DNA of 5,958 nt from Chloroflexota bacterium (GTDB lineage Bacteria; Chloroflexota; Anaerolineae; B4-G1): contig QMOE01000170.1 in NCBI GenBank assembly GCA_003648125.1, positions 1-5,958 on the forward strand, read 5' to 3'. Position 1 is the first letter of the stretch, and the number at the start of each line of letters is the position of its first letter. Positions 1-5,958 of the stretch are shown here, piece after piece. Below the pieces are notes generated by a model. That model had not been told where the DNA came from, made no database searches, and worked only from the letters and a program-made list of their open reading frames with translations. The translations under genes were made by a program, and so were the position numbers.

Positions 1-3000
1 TCTATCAAGGTCACGTTCGCTGCGTCGAAACTGTCAATCGTGGTGTCCAACACCTGCAGCACGCCGGGCACCTTTTGTTCGGCGCGCAGCGGGACGCTGA
101 GAATGGAGCGCAGCGATAGTCCCGTTCGTTGATCAACCCCCTTAAAGTAGCGCTCGTCGGCCTGTGCGTCCGGCACGATCAGACTTTCGCCGCTCTGGGC
201 CACCCAGCCGGCAAGTCCCTCTCCTGGGGCCAGTCGCCAGCCCTGTACCGCGTCGCTCTGGGAACCAATGGAATGTCTACAAACCAATTCTTCGCTCCCC
301 GGCTCGACCAGCCAGATTGAGCAAGCGGTCACATCCAGCAGGCGGCGCGCTTCTTCCAAGACGGCACTGAGCACCTGCTCCAGGTCGAGCGTGGAACCAA
401 AGGCCTGGCTGGCGTGGTTGAGCAGCGCCAACTCGCGGTTGTGCCGTGCCAGCGACTCGTCGGCCTGCTTGCGCTCGACCAATTCTTGCCTCACCGCTTC
501 GTACAACCGGGCGTTCTCAATAGCGATAGCGATCTGAGCGGTCAGGGTCTCCATGACCATCACATCCCCCTCGTCGAACGCATTGAGATGCGGGCTTTGA
601 ATATCGAGTATCCCCCAGACCTCCCCGCCCACTGTGATGGGCGCGCTCAGTTCGGAGCGAGTCGGCAACACATCAGGATAGAGATTGACGTAGCGTGGCT
701 CGGCGTCCACATCGTTGACCAGCAATCCCTGGCCGTGACGAGCCGCCCAGCCGACCATGCCCTGACCCATCTTTAGGCGGTGGCTGGGGGGGAACAGGTG
801 GTCAAACTCCCCGGCCCTGGTTCTCATCACCACCTCATCTCGCTCGCGATCCAGAGTGAAAAGAGCCACGTGGTGGTAGCCAAAGTTCTTTTGTATCAGA
901 CGGGCGGTTCTTTCCAGCAAGCTGTCCAGGTCCAGCACGGCGGCGATCTGTTTGGCAATGTCGTTGATGAGCGTCAACTGGGTTGCCCGCCGCTCTGTCT
1001 CCTCGAACAGGTAGGCGTTCTGCAGGGCAATGGCCGTATGGTTGGCGACGGCGAGCAGCAGATCCCGGTCGTGCTCGCTGTAGGCGGGGGAGGTCTCGTC
1101 GCTCTGGACGGCGGACATCATGCCCAGCACCCGCTCACCGACGATCAGCGGCGCTCCCACCCAAGAGAGGGCGGGCCGACCGAGCATTTCGATCCCCAGT
1201 TCCTCCAATCGCTGGGGCAGATGCTCCTTGATGAGCAACGGGGCGCGGCTGCGGATGATGTACTCGGCCAGCCCTTGCCTGGCCGGCCGGGTGACGTAGG
1301 ATTCTTGAATCTCTCCATTGATGACGTCGAGGGCGAAGGTGATCTCATTCTTGTCCGGGTGGTCGAGGACGATGTAAAAGTTGGCGGTGTCCATCAAACG
1401 GGAAGCGCCCCGGTGGGCCTCGTCCAGCACTTGCTCCACGTCGAGGCGGGTGGTGAGGGCCTGGCCCAGTTCATTCAGCACGGCCAGTTCCCTTGCGTGG
1501 GCGCGGGTGTCTTGGAGCAAGCGGGCGTTTTCGATGGCCACGGTGGCCTGGCTGGCAAAGAGGGCCGCCAGCCAGAGGTCGTGTTCATCGAAACTCCTGT
1601 CCCGGCGGATCGCGGAGAAATTCAGAACGCCGATGACCTGGTCGCCACGCTTGAGGGGCACGCCGAGCGCGGCTGTCATCGGCTCGGCCTCCCAATCCGG
1701 CGCCCGTCCTTCCCAACGGTTATAATCGTCCACGACTAGCGGCGCGCCGCTCTGCAGCACCCGGCCGGATAATCCCTCGCCGGGCGCCAGGCGCGTGCCC
1801 TTATAGTCCTGCCCGTAGCCGTAGCTGACGAACAGTTCGAGATCGCCCCTTGCCTCGTCAACCAGGTAGATGCCTCCCGCCTCGACGCCCAGCAGGCGGC
1901 AGCCTCGTTCCATTATATCCCGCAAGAGTTCGTCCAGTTCCAGTTGGGCAGTGAGCGCCAGGGAAATCTCGCGCAGCGATTCCAATTCCTCCGCCCGGCG
2001 CGCCTGTTCCTCGGCGGTCGCTCGCTTGTAGCCCGACCGGATGGTCGTCGCCGCGCCGGCCAGAATGATGACGATGATGCCCCCCCCCAGAAAGAGCAAA
2101 GTTTGGCGGGTTTGACGGTGTGCCGTCAGGATGTTCTCGTAAGGCGACGAAATGCCCAGCGACCAGAAACGGCCCTCAGCCAGGTGGATGGGGGCGTAGG
2201 CCATCAGCATATTTGCCGGCGGGCCGCTCTCGTCCTCCGGCCAGAGGTAGATTCCCGTTCCCATCTTGCCGGCCATCATATCCTCGGTCAGCGCGATGAG
2301 CGTCTCGTCGCCGGTCTGGCGGCAATACTCGTAGATGTCGCTGCCATCCCATTCGGGGCGAGTGACGTTAATGATTTCCACGCCCGTCTCGTCCAGCACC
2401 CAGGCGTCCACTCCCTCCTCGATGGTCAGCCGGGCGACGTGTGCCCTGATCTCGTCGGTCAGCAGGTTGATGACGATGATGCCGGCCCGCCGACCCTGGC
2501 TATCAAAGATGGGCGTGGAGAGGTGCACAGTCAGCATCCCGGTCCCCACGCCGCCGTGCCCCAGTGCTGGCTCTAGCGGGGAGGCGTAGGTTTGCCCCTC
2601 GTCGAGTTGCATCGCGGCGATAAAGAACTCGCGCTCTGCCTGCGAGCGCAGTTCGTCCTGGGGGACGACACGCACAGCCTCACCGTCGCTGTCCAGCACC
2701 ACGATCTCTTGCCCACCAGCGTCAATGTAGCGGAGTTGAGTATATATGGGATGGCTGTGGAGGTAACCGCAAAAGCCCTGCTCGGTCACCTCTCGGCAGG
2801 CGGCTATTTCTTCCTCGCTCCCTGCCGCCAGGGTATTAGCCAGACAGACTGGCCCGCCGCCCCCTTTTATGTGCAGCAGATCGCGCTGCGCTTCGTTAAA
2901 GATAGCCTGGATGCCGGCCACCGACTGCTCGGCCAGCAGTAGTTGGCGCTGGCTAAAGTAGGCCACGATTTCCTCTTCGGTGGCCCGGTCCAGGCGCGCG

Positions 3001-3074
3001 CCCAACAGGACCACCAGTCCAATGGCCAGAGTGCATAGAAACAGTATCAGCAAAGTAGAACGAGTTGTTTTCAT
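1..3074 (-). CDS. Membrane sensor protein: Cache-like domain plus four GAF domains (C-terminus outside window)
   Basis: The frame is open from ATG at 3074 to the left edge, 1024 codons with no stop, so the gene is partial. Residues 7-25 form the first membrane helix. Residues about 29-324 form an extracytoplasmic double-Cache-like domain: YTQLRYID at 111-118 followed by a G-x-E-I-V stretch is typical of the membrane-distal half, and residues 205-324 fit the membrane-proximal half. Residues 327-345 form the second helix. A charged helix leads into four GAF domains at about 380-517, 545-690, 715-858 and 893-1024 (cut). GAF1, 3 and 4 keep the G-x-G-x-x-G loop (GEGLSG, GQGMVG, GEGLAG); GAF2 has a degenerate version near 600. 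Each GAF is preceded by a similar helical linker and the first three end with an A-I-E/Q-N-A-type helix. In this family such proteins sense ligands and drive a histidine kinase, GGDEF or phosphatase output, but none of these is visible here. The start is chosen because the signal anchor follows it at once; the ribosome site is weak (GGAAAG 3 nt before ATG). Confidence 0.9.
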   Translation of the reverse strand, partial: MKTTRSTLLILFLCTLAIGLVVLLGARLDRATEEEIVAYFSQRQLLLAEQSVAGIQAIFNEAQRDLLHIKGGGGPVCLANTLAAGSEEEIAACREVTEQGFCGYLHSHPIYTQLRYIDAGGQEIVVLDSDGEAVRVVPQDELRSQAEREFFIAAMQLDEGQTYASPLEPALGHGGVGTGMLTVHLSTPIFDSQGRRAGIIVINLLTDEIRAHVARLTIEEGVDAWVLDETGVEIINVTRPEWDGSDIYEYCRQTGDETLIALTEDMMAGKMGTGIYLWPEDESGPPANMLMAYAPIHLAEGRFWSLGISSPYENILTAHRQTRQTLLFLGGGIIVIILAGAATTIRSGYKRATAEEQARRAEELESLREISLALTAQLELDELLRDIMERGCRLLGVEAGGIYLVDEARGDLELFVSYGYGQDYKGTRLAPGEGLSGRVLQSGAPLVVDDYNRWEGRAPDWEAEPMTAALGVPLKRGDQVIGVLNFSAIRRDRSFDEHDLWLAALFASQATVAIENARLLQDTRAHARELAVLNELGQALTTRLDVEQVLDEAHRGASRLMDTANFYIVLDHPDKNEITFALDVINGEIQESYVTRPARQGLAEYIIRSRAPLLIKEHLPQRLEELGIEMLGRPALSWVGAPLIVGERVLGMMSAVQSDETSPAYSEHDRDLLLAVANHTAIALQNAYLFEETERRATQLTLINDIAKQIAAVLDLDSLLERTARLIQKNFGYHHVALFTLDRERDEVVMRTRAGEFDHLFPPSHRLKMGQGMVGWAARHGQGLLVNDVDAEPRYVNLYPDVLPTRSELSAPITVGGEVWGILDIQSPHLNAFDEGDVMVMETLTAQIAIAIENARLYEAVRQELVERKQADESLARHNRELALLNHASQAFGSTLDLEQVLSAVLEEARRLLDVTACSIWLVEPGSEELVCRHSIGSQSDAVQGWRLAPGEGLAGWVAQSGESLIVPDAQADERYFKGVDQRTGLSLRSILSVPLRAEQKVPGVLQVLDTTIDSFDAANVTLI

Positions 3075-3515
3075 CGCTTTCCAGTCCCGCGCCGTAACTA
3101 CTCGGCCTCCCCGTGATGCATCATTCCGAGCGAGCATAGCAGCTTGCCCTGAGCCTGTCGAAGGGAGTCGAGGAATCTCTGCTTGCAATGACGGAGTAGC
3201 TTCGGCATGGAGATTCCTCGACCCCCTTCAGTCGCTGTGCTCCTTTTGGTCGCTCGGAATGACGGTGGCTGAGTAGTTTTACCCCTCGTCTCACGTTTCC
3301 CGCCTCACGTTAGGAATGAGAATTAAATAACTTTCCCGTTTGGGTAATTTTGCGAGCGCTGGTTGAGTAGCGGAGGCACACGCTTTTCGTGCCGGAGCGT
3401 ATCGAAACCAAGCGATTAGCGTGAAAAAACCTGTTTTCGAGACCCGCTTGGTTTCGATACGTCGCTTCGCTCCTACTCAACCGGCGCTACACTTGTCCGG
3501 AAATGGGCAAGTTAT
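3075..3515. other. Intergenic region with no gene, mostly palindromic repeats
   Basis: This 441 bp gap between two genes of the same strand holds no credible coding frame. It contains element A (3121-3262), a short spacer with two copies of CTCACGTT (3290-3297 and 3304-3311), and most of element B (3322-3520). No clear promoter for the downstream sensor gene was seen. If there is one, it lies within or beside element A, whose edge is 47 bp before the ATG. Confidence 0.7.
3121..3262. repeat. Palindromic MITE-like element A
   Basis: The outer arms TCATTCCGAGCGA (3121-3133) and TCGCTCGGAATGA (3250-3262) are a perfect 13 bp inverted repeat. Nested inside, GTCGAGGAATCTC (3167-3179) and GAGATTCCTCGAC (3210-3222) form another perfect 13 bp stem. 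After one mismatch this extends by GAAGGG (3160-3165) with CCCTTC (3224-3229), giving about 20 positions with a 30 nt loop. The left arm also contains CCCTGAGCCTGTCGAAGGG (3147-3165), a motif I recall as dispersed in many environmental genomes. It has no coding capacity and no obvious target duplication. It is read as a non-autonomous palindromic repeat; whether it is mobile is inference. Confidence 0.75.
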
Positions 3516-3520
3516 TTAAT
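3322..3520. repeat. Palindromic MITE-like element B with terminal inverted repeats
   Basis: Three inverted repeats are nested on one centre. The outer pair, 3322-3337 (ATTAAATAACTTTCCC) and 3505-3520, matches at 15 of 16 positions. The middle pair, 3355-3370 (AGCGCTGGTTGAGTAG) and 3473-3488, matches at 15 of 16 with the odd pair a G-T wobble. The inner pair, 3398-3414 (CGTATCGAAACCAAGCG) and 3445-3461, is a perfect 17 bp. Spacings are nearly symmetric (17 and 16 nt between outer and middle arms). The middle and inner arms resemble a common dispersed GGTTGAGTAG...CGTATCGAAACC repeat. No target duplication is visible at the edges. Its right end contains the stop codon of the DUF1461 gene. A strong hairpin could form in the transcript, but no clear T-run follows it, so a role as an intrinsic terminator is doubtful. 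Confidence 0.8.
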
Positions 3521-4229
3521 CACGGATCCTTACTATATCCAATTGCGAGCGGCTTGTCAAGCGGCGCAACCATATCCACGCCCCACTCCCAATGGCGATA
3601 GTCTCGACGATCAGCAGGCCGACGATGACCACAGCTACGTCTATCCAGAAACGCATGGGGAACAAACGGATCAGAGTATCGGAGTGGTCAAAGAGCCAGG
3701 AACTGCCCTCGAAGAAAATGCGGTGGAAGGTGGTAAAGAACTCGCCCCAACTCAGCGCCATGTACGCGCCGACCGCCCCTAGCAGCCCCAGCGTGAGCAG
3801 GCTGCCGTTCAAAAGCGCGGCGGGGACCCGCCAGCGTGTCTGGTCAGAGGTGAGCAAAGCTGCGATTCCGCCCGCCAGCAGCAGCGCGGCGACGATACAG
3901 GCGCTCATCAGGTGGCCGTACACCACCTGCACGTCGAACATGTGGCGCAACTCGCGTTGGTTAAAGGCTGGCTGGCCGTCGGGGAGTTGCAGATCGGCCA
4001 GGAGCGAGATGTCGGCGCCGGTCGCCAGGTAATCCACGCAGGTCTTGGCCAGGGGAATGCGCTCGGCCGTGGAGAGGCCGTAGGGGTCGGACGGAAAGCT
4101 CGCTTTTCCGTATTCCCAATGCACGAACCAGTGGCCGGTCGCGGTGCGCACGTCGGCCACGAGCAGAAAGACGGGCAGGGCCAGCACGAGTAGCCATTGA
4201 ATCAGGCGGGGCCAGTAGATTTTGGTCAT
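3516..4229 (-). CDS. DUF1461/TIGR01906 integral membrane protein, Lit-like
   Basis: This 237-residue protein has four predicted membrane helices at about 8-27, 103-126, 138-160 and 194-222, with an extracytoplasmic loop of about 75 residues between the first two. It carries the two signatures I recognise for DUF1461/TIGR01906: E-L-R-H-M-x-D-V at 93-100, and F-H-R-I-F-F at 168-173 followed by W-L-F-D (178-181), a D-x-L-I and F-P-x-x-F-W. The family includes Lit of Gram-positive bacteria, which moves an acyl chain within the lipoprotein N-terminal cysteine to make the lyso form. Two conserved histidines are reported to be catalytic; H96 and H169 here are the natural candidates. Whether this homologue has that activity is inference. 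It starts 35 bp after the upstream gene ends and has a good ribosome site, so it is probably co-transcribed. The TAA stop lies inside repeat element B, so the C-terminus may have been reset by that element. Confidence 0.85.
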   Translation of the reverse strand: MTKIYWPRLIQWLLVLALPVFLLVADVRTATGHWFVHWEYGKASFPSDPYGLSTAERIPLAKTCVDYLATGADISLLADLQLPDGQPAFNQRELRHMFDVQVVYGHLMSACIVAALLLAGGIAALLTSDQTRWRVPAALLNGSLLTLGLLGAVGAYMALSWGEFFTTFHRIFFEGSSWLFDHSDTLIRLFPMRFWIDVAVVIVGLLIVETIAIGSGAWIWLRRLTSRSQLDIVRIRD

Positions 4230-4234
4230 ATTTT

Positions 4235-4239
4235 TCCTT
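4235..4239 (-). promoter_or_regulatory. Ribosome binding site of the DUF1461 gene
   Basis: AAGGA on the minus strand lies 5 nt before the ATG at 4229, within the 35 bp gap after the upstream stop codon. It fixes the start and supports translation from a shared operon message. The first gene of the operon lacks a comparable site. Confidence 0.75.
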
Positions 4240-4264
4240 TATGAAACGTGATTGACGTCTCCAA

Positions 4265-5797
4265 TTATCGGGTTTGCAGGATAAAATCCAGGATGAGCGC
4301 ATTGGTCATCAGCTCGATGGAAGCGCGGTCGTCGGTAAAGATGACCGCGCCCGGCTCTGTGGGACGCAGGTTCTCCGCCGCCGCCAGCGCCGTCTGGTAC
4401 AGGAAATCGTTCTCTTCCAGATATGGCAGGTTGAGCAGCAGGTTGCCGGCTTCACTGGGCTGGGCCGTGGCGACGATGACCGAGTTAAAGCTGTTCGGTA
4501 CCTCTATCACGTGGGCTGAGGGAAATACCTGGAGCAGCGTCGCCAGCATAGCCTCCGCCAGCCGGTAATCCTCGCTGACCCGTCCGACGTTGATGGCGAC
4601 GGCGCCGTCGTCGGTGAGATGGTCGCGCACCTGCTGGAAAAACTCGACCGTCGTCAGGTGCGGCGGGATGTAGGGCAACCGGTAAGCGTCCACCCCGATG
4701 ACGGTGTAGCGGCGGGGCGAGCGCGTCAGCGCGTACCGTCCGTCGGCGACGATGACGTTCAGGTTGGGCTGGTACATCTCAAAGAACTCGCGCCCCACGC
4801 GCGCGATTGCGGGATCAATCTCCACCCCATCAATCGGCAACGGGCCATAGACCTCGGTAAACTGGCGGGCCATCGTGCCGCCGGCCAGCCCGATGAGGGC
4901 CACGCTCGTGACCCGGTCGGGAGTGTAGGGCGGAGGGTTAAAGTAGGGGGCGATGAGAAAGTAATCCCACGGGCCGGGAGTGCGCAGTTGACCGGGGCAG
5001 TAGACGGAGTGGATGCCCTGCCCCTCGTTCAGCAGCAGTTGGCGGCAGCCGTTCTTCTCCACCACCTGGATATAGTTGTAGGCCGACTCGGTTTCATAGA
5101 TACTGTTCTCCGCCGCCTTGACCGGTTGTCCGCGCAGGAGCAGTGCCAGCAGGAGGATGACGGCCGGCATCCAGAGATACAAGAGCCAGCGGCGGCCCCC
5201 GCTGCGGGCCAGCCCCGTGAGTGCGACGGTCAACAGAAACAGCGCCAGCAAGACAAAAGTATTGCGCGTGCCGATGGTGGGTACGAGCAGCAGGTCGGGG
5301 AGGAATGAGCCTAAAAAGCTGCCGGCGGTCGAGATGGCGTAGACGCGGCCGGCGGTCTGCCCGGCGCTCGTCACATCCTCCATCGCCAGTCGAATGACGA
5401 ATGGAGAGATGCAGCCCATCAGCGTGACGGGCAGGCTAAAGAGGATCAGCACTGCGACAAAGGAACCGCCGAGCATCACGGCGTCGAAATTCTCAAAAGC
5501 TGGCGTCGCTAACGCGAGCACCGGGTAAGCGGCAAAGGGCACAATCCCGACCAGAAAAGCGGCCCAGGCCACGATCTGGTAGAGCGTGGCGGGGTGGGGG
5601 GATCTATCCGCCCAGCGCCCGCCGAGAAAGTAGCCCGCCGTCAGGTAGAGCATGATCAACCCGATGATGGTCGCCCAGACCAGGTTGGCCGTGCCAAAGT
5701 GGGGGCGCAGCAGGCTAGAGGCGGCCATCTCGACCGTCAGCGAGGTCAGTCCGCCGGCAAAGGCGGTGAGGTATAGATGGCTGTTTTTTCCGCGCAT
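4265..5797 (-). CDS. Membrane-fused spermidine-synthase-like methyltransferase-fold protein
   Basis: With the ATG at 5797 the protein has 510 residues. The first 222 or so hold about seven hydrophobic helices, like the transporter-like N-terminal part of fused spermidine synthase family proteins. The rest is a soluble Rossmann domain: nucleotide-binding loop A-L-I-G-L-A-G-G at 300-307, acidic strand end V-E-I-D-P at 325-329, A-D-G-R at 351-354, V-D-A-Y at 369-372, P-P-H-L-T-T at 378-383 and a late T-D-D-R-A-S-I-E at 488-495. These fit the spermidine synthase superfamily. It lacks the classic G-G-G-D-G loop, and the D-(S/T)-x-D-P active-site segment of true SpeE is replaced by V-D-A-Y-R-L-P, so polyamine synthesis is doubtful and the substrate is unknown. 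The soluble domain would sit against the membrane, probably on the cytoplasmic side. A frame extension to TTG at 5839 is rejected because it runs through the promoter. It is the first gene of a likely two-gene operon. Confidence 0.88.
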   Translation of the reverse strand: MRGKNSHLYLTAFAGGLTSLTVEMAASSLLRPHFGTANLVWATIIGLIMLYLTAGYFLGGRWADRSPHPATLYQIVAWAAFLVGIVPFAAYPVLALATPAFENFDAVMLGGSFVAVLILFSLPVTLMGCISPFVIRLAMEDVTSAGQTAGRVYAISTAGSFLGSFLPDLLLVPTIGTRNTFVLLALFLLTVALTGLARSGGRRWLLYLWMPAVILLLALLLRGQPVKAAENSIYETESAYNYIQVVEKNGCRQLLLNEGQGIHSVYCPGQLRTPGPWDYFLIAPYFNPPPYTPDRVTSVALIGLAGGTMARQFTEVYGPLPIDGVEIDPAIARVGREFFEMYQPNLNVIVADGRYALTRSPRRYTVIGVDAYRLPYIPPHLTTVEFFQQVRDHLTDDGAVAINVGRVSEDYRLAEAMLATLLQVFPSAHVIEVPNSFNSVIVATAQPSEAGNLLLNLPYLEENDFLYQTALAAAENLRPTEPGAVIFTDDRASIELMTNALILDFILQTR

Positions 5798-5803
5798 ACG
5801 GGG

Positions 5804-5839
5804 ATTATACCGCCTTTGGAGCGTGGGACAAATTGTCAA
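5804..5839 (-). promoter_or_regulatory. Promoter of the two-gene operon, probably leaderless
   Basis: On the minus strand a perfect TATAAT occupies 5809-5804, only 6 nt before the ATG at 5797. A start of transcription about 7 nt after the box would fall on or next to the initiation codon, and no Shine-Dalgarno sequence fits in between. A -35 candidate TTGTCC (5831-5826) is 16 nt upstream of the -10 box. A perfect TTGACA (5839-5834) is also present, but at 24 nt it is too far for usual sigma-70 spacing. Confidence 0.65.
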
Positions 5840-5958
5840 TGGCTCTACTGAAAAAACTAGAATTTTACCACAGAGACACAGAGAGCACAGAGATTTTAAA
5901 CTTGAAAAAATTAACTTTTTGACGTGTAAAGTGAATTTTTCTTAAATCCAATATCAAA
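5840..5958. other. AT-rich intergenic region upstream of the operon
   Basis: This stretch is clearly richer in A and T than the coding DNA, with several A and T runs (for example around 5904-5920). Apart from the CACAGAGA repeats I see no gene, RNA or clear operator in it. The neighbouring gene lies beyond the right edge. Confidence 0.5.
5869..5893. repeat. Three CACAGAGA units (dispersed repeat fragment)
   Basis: CACAGAGA occurs at 5869-5876, 5877-5884 and 5886-5893, the last after one extra G, preceded by TTTTAC. The pattern resembles the short ACCACAGAGACACAGAGAGCACAGAG-type repeat that I recall scattered between genes in many environmental bacteria. Its function is unknown. Confidence 0.6.

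Noticed and set aside
780..1739. Plus-strand open frame of 319 codons
   Set aside because: It lies antisense to the sensor gene, whose minus-strand translation gives clear GAF motifs throughout. The plus-strand product has low complexity and no recognisable domain.
1944..2576. Plus-strand open frame of 210 codons
   Set aside because: It is antisense to the Cache, second helix and first GAF linker of the sensor gene and has no recognisable motif.
3355..3488. Intrinsic terminator of the operon
   Set aside because: The stems are strong, but in the minus direction no run of T follows the hairpin, so only a structured repeat is called.
3121..3520. CRISPR array
   Set aside because: The repeats are inverted and nested, not regularly spaced direct repeats with unique spacers, and no cas gene is present.
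3961..4302. Minus-strand open frame of 113 codons across the junction of two genes
   Set aside because: It overlaps the N-terminal half of the DUF1461 gene in another frame and has no domain or ribosome site that would favour it.
4619..5308. Plus-strand open frame of 229 codons
   Set aside because: It is antisense to the spermidine-synthase-like gene, and its composition (many Q, R, V, G) is typical of a shadow frame.
5798..5839. Fourteen-residue N-terminal extension from TTG at 5839
   Set aside because: The TTG is the start of a TTGACA-like hexamer and the extension is read through the TATAAT box. The ATG at 5797 leads directly into the first membrane helix.

Overview
The window looks like chromosomal DNA from a GC-rich environmental bacterium. 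The best guess is Chloroflexota, Anaerolineae-like. This rests on the multi-GAF Cache sensor, the membrane-fused spermidine-synthase-like protein, and several dispersed-repeat families in the gaps (arms reading GGTTGAGTAG...CGTATCGAAACCAAG, CATTCCGAGCGA...GTCGAGGAATCTC, and CACAGAGA units) that I associate with such genomes. No 16S rRNA or other marker is present, so the assignment is inference.

All three genes are on the minus strand, so the region reads from right to left. From 5958 to 5840 lies an AT-rich intergenic stretch with three CACAGAGA copies. A promoter follows, with a perfect TATAAT that ends 6 nt before the ATG at 5797, so the message may be leaderless. The first gene (5797-4265) encodes a membrane protein with about seven helices and a C-terminal spermidine-synthase-like Rossmann domain. 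After 35 bp and a good ribosome binding site comes the second gene (4229-3516), a four-helix membrane protein of the DUF1461/TIGR01906 family. That family includes Lit, the lipoprotein intramolecular transacylase. These two genes are probably one operon.

The gap at 3515-3075 contains no gene. It is mostly two different palindromic, MITE-like elements. Element B (3322-3520) has three nested inverted repeats, and its end supplies the TAA stop of the DUF1461 gene. Element A (3121-3262) lies just upstream of the third gene.

The third gene (3074 to beyond position 1) is open for 1024 codons and is cut by the window edge. It encodes a membrane sensor: helix, extracytoplasmic Cache-like domain, helix, then four GAF domains in a row, the last one incomplete. 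Its output domain (histidine kinase, GGDEF, PP2C or other) is outside the window, so the kind of signalling it performs cannot be told. The many long plus-strand open frames facing these genes are antisense shadows of GC-rich codons. I see no CRISPR array, tRNA, rRNA or transposase gene.
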